Below, one piece after another: positions 6,805 through 9,741 of a stretch of 9,741 nt of DNA. Source of the DNA: a bacterium (GTDB lineage: Bacteria; Bacteroidota; Ignavibacteria; Kapaibacteriales; UBA961). The notes under the pieces were generated by a model. That model did no database searches and was not told the origin of the DNA. It was given only the letters and a program-made list of their open reading frames with translations. Position numbers and translations under genes: made by a program. The stretch spans positions 1-9,741 of the forward strand of contig JALHLL010000127.1 in NCBI GenBank assembly GCA_022844575.1, written 5' to 3'. Within the stretch, counting starts at the first letter, position 1. The number at the start of each line of letters is the position of its first letter.

Positions 6805-9741
6805 TCAGCGTATTAGCACAAAGGGTTTCTTACACTGTTCGCTCGGTGTGGTTACAGTGATATAATACAAACCTGTCGTTAACATACTATTATCGAATTC
6901 AAAAATTTGTGAGCCGCTTTCGTTTGCTTTCGGTGAAAATGTAATAAATGGAATGCCCAGAGAATTATAGATTGTGATACTATATGATTCGGAAGATGAG
7001 AGCGTGTAGTGTATTGCTGTTCTCATCATATCGGAATATATGGTCTGAATATCCGTTATTTCACCATCACGCCATAAACGAGCTCCGCCTTCAATGCAAA
7101 TACCTGTTGTATTAAAAGTAGTAAAGCCATTGTCCAAAACTATCTTCCCGCCATAACTCAATCCATTACCAATATCAATGCGTGTTAATGTATCAGTACC
7201 TAACAAGGCGGTAGCAGTCAGAATGGCAAATGGTGCGGATTCATTACTTGGTATTGCGCCAACAATCCGTAAAACCCTTCGATTCCCCATAATCGTATTT
7301 TCCTTATAAATACCAAACGGTAATAATGTTGTTTTATTGAATTGTATTGTTACTTCAATACTATCTGCCCCTGCTTCATTCAATAATGAGGTATTGCATA
7401 AAAATATCGGTATAGAAATATTTTCACCAACCGCTCCGCTTATAGGATTAGCACAGAACCGTGCAGAACCTATGGTAAATGTTATTGCATCCGACTCCGT
7501 GCTGCATCCGTTTATATCGGTTATCAAAACCGTATAGTTGCCTGTTGAATCAGCAATGAGTACAGAAGAATCACCTGCAATCGTTTTCCCATCTCTTTTC
7601 CACTCAACTGCATGATCATTACTGATATTTTCCGCATGGAGAGTATCCTTTTTTCTTGCAAGTATTGGTTTTTGCGGCAATGGATTCACTTTTACTTCAA
7701 CCGTATCATAAGCAATACAACCCTCAATATTCTCAACTTTAAGATAATACGAACGACTTAAACGCGGATAGACCGTAGGACTGGCGATTGTTGTACTCGA
7801 AATATCCTCATCGGGAGTCCATTCATACTTTGCTCCACCCTGAGCCGTAAGTAGTACACTGTCACCGACACAGATTGTCTGATCCGAACCCGCATTTGCT
7901 TGGGCTGCGTCAAACATTACAATCTCCGTACTATCGGTACTATTACAACCATTCTTATCCGTAATTGTTAGATAGTATCGGGCAGAACGTTGTGGGAAAA
8001 ACTGCAATGTCTTATCATTCGGTTTCGTAATCGGCTCGGTAGATGACCACTCATAAAGGAAAGGTGCATTTCCAACTTCAGAAGTCGGAGCCAATTCTAC
8101 ACTTTTACCCATACAGAAAAACACACTATCCGGCAAGGAGAAAGTCGGTTTCTCAACAACTTCAATATAGATGCTATCCGTTTTTGAACATCCGTTCACA
8201 TCGGTAATTCTCACATAATATGTTCGTGAGATGGTAGAGTTTACAATAGGTGCATTACTATCGGGATATATAATATCATCGGTCGGTGTCCATTGATACT
8301 TACCCGCCCCTATGGCATTTAATTGAATGGAGCTGCCTTTACATAAAAGCACGCTGGAATCAATTTCCAAATCGGGTGGCGAAAATAAATTGATAGACAT
8401 GGATTTTGTATCGGTACAGCCCGCCGCATCGGTTACCGTAACCGTATAACGAGTCGGTTCTGTGGGCGTTGCCGTCGGCATAGCAATAGTCGAATTGTCC
8501 AAAGTGCTTCCCGGTGCCCACTGATAAGTATATGGCGGTCTGCCGCCTGTTGCTTCATTTCCTAAGCGAATAGAACTCCCTCGGCAAATTATTCTATCGC
8601 CCGAACCCATTACCGAAAGAGCAGGATTTGTACTTTGAGGAATACGAAGACCGAATACTATCTGCCCATTATTTCCTGAAGAAGCAAGAGTATTGCTGCC
8701 ATTTCCGGTCATCACGCCGTTTTTTCCACCTGCCAGCTGCACATTTACATCATTTTGCGCTGCTATATCGGCAATAAAAACTATGCCGCCACCACCACCG
8801 CCGCCTGTACCATGATCTGCCGATGTATTTACATTACCACCATTACCGCCATTCGTCTCAACTGTAAAAGCTGAGAGTATTCTATCGAAATCTAAAAAAA
8901 CAGAGCCGCCTGCGCCACCACCGCCGCCGCCATCATTTCCCGCGATACTGTTTTGCGAAACACCGTTACATTTTATGATACCATTACGACCCACTATGTT
9001 TTTAGCACGAATAATAATAATACCACCACCATTACCGCCTACAGTACCGACACCGTTATTCATTTGACCGGAGCCACCACCACCACCCATAAAAATTCGT
9101 TTTATGCTAATAGTTTCATTCTTCCAATCCAATACTAAACCACCTATTCCTCCATTACTCATCGGATTGCCTGAACCGATAAATTCACGACCGCCGTTAC
9201 CGCCGCCGCCACCATTACCACCACCGCCGCCACCTGCATTATGACCATTACCGCCACCGCCGCCATTGCCAAGCGCACCGCGACCATTTTCCTTATTTGT
9301 TATAAATCGTACAATCCCTTCACCCTTACTGCCACCGCTATCAGCTCTTGTTGCGGAGTTATAATATGTTGTTATTCCGCTTATTACGGCACCGCCTATG
9401 GTTTTTGCACCACCACGAAAGCCCTTTCCGCTTACATCAATACCGCCATCACGCAAATCCAAAGCACCCGTTGTTTCCAGAACCAATACACCCCCCAACG
9501 AGCCATCCCATGCTTTTGCCGTTAATGTGCCATCAGGATACACGGTACGATTATATGTAGGTACGCTAATCAATTGCACATTACCCGAAACATCATAATC
9601 ATACACCGTAACGTTCTCAAACTCTATCTCGGTATTTCTGATACTTTTTATTCGAACAAATTCAAAGTTGCCGGCTTTATTATAATCTTTAATAGTGCCG
9701 AAGGTTGTCGATTGTGTTTCATCGGCTATAGCCCCTTGCAT
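6805..9741 (-). CDS. Modular surface protein (Gly-rich solenoid-like region, five Ig/PKD-like modules, cohesin-like module, T9SS-like tail), 5' end missing
   Basis: 978 residues are readable up to the right edge. The Met at 9741 is very probably internal, because no signal peptide follows and the sequence begins inside a conserved segment (QGAIADETQSTTFGTIKDYN) that in related proteins sits well after the N terminus. Modules in window numbering: 1-110, a beta-rich head ending DVSGKGFRGG (102-111); about 136-365, Gly-rich; about 374-453, 454-529, 530-609, 610-686 and 687-757, five Ig/PKD-like modules, most with an early CxG and a late (D)xxGC cysteine; 761-883, a cohesin-like beta sandwich (ISGAVGENISIPIFL, VTIQFNKTTLLPFG); 889-978, a C-terminal T9SS-like domain (YSITIYNSLGI, TTGLYYITVTT). 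That tail lacks the usual PNP motif. It is likely exported through the outer membrane and attached or released. Adhesion or matrix formation is an inference; no enzyme motif is seen. The stop is TGA at 6807-6805. Confidence 0.88.
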   Translation of the reverse strand: MQGAIADETQSTTFGTIKDYNKAGNFEFVRIKSIRNTEIEFENVTVYDYDVSGNVQLISVPTYNRTVYPDGTLTAKAWDGSLGGVLVLETTGALDLRDGGIDVSGKGFRGGAKTIGGAVISGITTYYNSATRADSGGSKGEGIVRFITNKENGRGALGNGGGGGNGHNAGGGGGGNGGGGGNGGREFIGSGNPMSNGGIGGLVLDWKNETISIKRIFMGGGGGSGQMNNGVGTVGGNGGGIIIIRAKNIVGRNGIIKCNGVSQNSIAGNDGGGGGGAGGSVFLDFDRILSAFTVETNGGNGGNVNTSADHGTGGGGGGGIVFIADIAAQNDVNVQLAGGKNGVMTGNGSNTLASSGNNGQIVFGLRIPQSTNPALSVMGSGDRIICRGSSIRLGNEATGGRPPYTYQWAPGSTLDNSTIAMPTATPTEPTRYTVTVTDAAGCTDTKSMSINLFSPPDLEIDSSVLLCKGSSIQLNAIGAGKYQWTPTDDIIYPDSNAPIVNSTISRTYYVRITDVNGCSKTDSIYIEVVEKPTFSLPDSVFFCMGKSVELAPTSEVGNAPFLYEWSSTEPITKPNDKTLQFFPQRSARYYLTITDKNGCNSTDSTEIVMFDAAQANAGSDQTICVGDSVLLTAQGGAKYEWTPDEDISSTTIASPTVYPRLSRSYYLKVENIEGCIAYDTVEVKVNPLPQKPILARKKDTLHAENISNDHAVEWKRDGKTIAGDSSVLIADSTGNYTVLITDINGCSTESDAITFTIGSARFCANPISGAVGENISIPIFLCNTSLLNEAGADSIEVTIQFNKTTLLPFGIYKENTIMGNRRVLRIVGAIPSNESAPFAILTATALLGTDTLTRIDIGNGLSYGGKIVLDNGFTTFNTTGICIEGGARLWRDGEITDIQTIYSDMMRTAIHYTLSSSESYSITIYNSLGIPFITFSPKANESGSQIFEFDNSMLTTGLYYITVTTPSEQCKKPFVLIR
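7471..8622 (-). repeat. Tandem array of five Ig/PKD-like protein modules (about 70-80 residues each)
   Basis: Within the right-hand surface gene the translation repeats a plan: CxG-SxxL near the start (IICRGSSIRL, LLCKGSSIQL, FFCMGKSVEL, TICVGDSVLL), a central W (YQWAPG, YQWTPT, YEWSST, YEWTPD), then a Tyr-rich strand and a GC motif (AAGCTDT, NGCSKT, NGCNST, EGCIAY). The fifth copy keeps the W (VEWKRD) and NGCSTE but has lost the first cysteine. The copies differ at most positions, so this is an old protein-level repeat. The cysteine pair per module suggests a disulfide. Confidence 0.85.
8647..9336 (-). repeat. Glycine-rich region encoded by GGC/GGT trinucleotide tracts, with solenoid-like repeat units
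   Basis: Residues about 136-365 of the right-hand surface protein contain runs of up to seven glycines spaced by Asn. At least three units follow one plan: a Gly run, a short hydrophobic strand (IIIIRAKNIV, SVFLDFDRIL, IVFIADIA), then a strand ending in xNG or GG. The DNA is a mix of GGC and GGT codons with a few AAY codons; pure triplet runs are only about three long. This pattern fits a beta-solenoid or polyglycine-layer fold, which is an inference from the periodicity. Confidence 0.8.

Noticed and set aside
9190..9270. The GCC/ACC triplet tracts looked like a short tandem DNA repeat or CRISPR-like array.
   Set aside because: The units are Gly codons with mixed third bases and no spacers. 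It is coding low-complexity sequence.
8953..9598. Several open frames on the plus strand rich in Thr, Pro and His.
   Set aside because: They are reading-frame shadows of the GGC/GGT glycine-rich coding region on the minus strand, with no ribosome binding site or family resemblance.

Overview
The window is a stretch of Gram-negative chromosome in which every recognisable gene lies on the minus strand. Two very large secreted proteins with C-terminal domains of the type IX secretion (T9SS, Por) kind, plus an arabinose-5-phosphate isomerase for Kdo/LPS synthesis, point to the Bacteroidota/Chlorobiota (FCB) group. The style of the surface proteins would fit an Ignavibacteria/Kapabacteria-like lineage, but that placement is an inference from recognition and has not been tested. 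Base composition is moderately AT-rich and looks even across the genes.

In the direction of transcription (right to left) the layout is as follows. (1) 9741-6805: the C-terminal 978 residues of a modular surface protein with a glycine-rich beta-solenoid-like region, five Ig/PKD-like modules, a cohesin-like module and a divergent T9SS tail. Its true start is outside the window. (2) 6649-6044: purN, glycinamide ribonucleotide formyltransferase, starting at GTG. (3) 5842-1076: a complete 1588-residue T9SS-exported protein of unknown function, followed by a strong intrinsic terminator at 1007-1044. (4) 986-636: a HinT-like HIT-family protein. (5) 627 to the left edge: kdsD/kpsF arabinose-5-phosphate isomerase, sugar-isomerase domain only, cut by the window edge.

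The last two genes are clearly coupled: the ribosome binding site of kdsD overlaps the stop codon of the HIT gene. The others are separated by 89-201 bp gaps that hold a good terminator, one weak terminator candidate and a few promoter-like -10 boxes. purN and the HIT/kdsD pair are housekeeping genes placed between surface-protein genes, and I see no functional pathway linking them. I found no tRNA, rRNA, CRISPR array, insertion sequence, phage gene or defence system. The more unusual points are residue substitutions in the HIT and PurN motifs, the glycine-rich repeat module, the unusual C-terminal tail of the right-hand protein, and the tight terminator-to-start junction in front of the HIT gene. 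I do not see convincing evidence of a previously undescribed multi-gene system.
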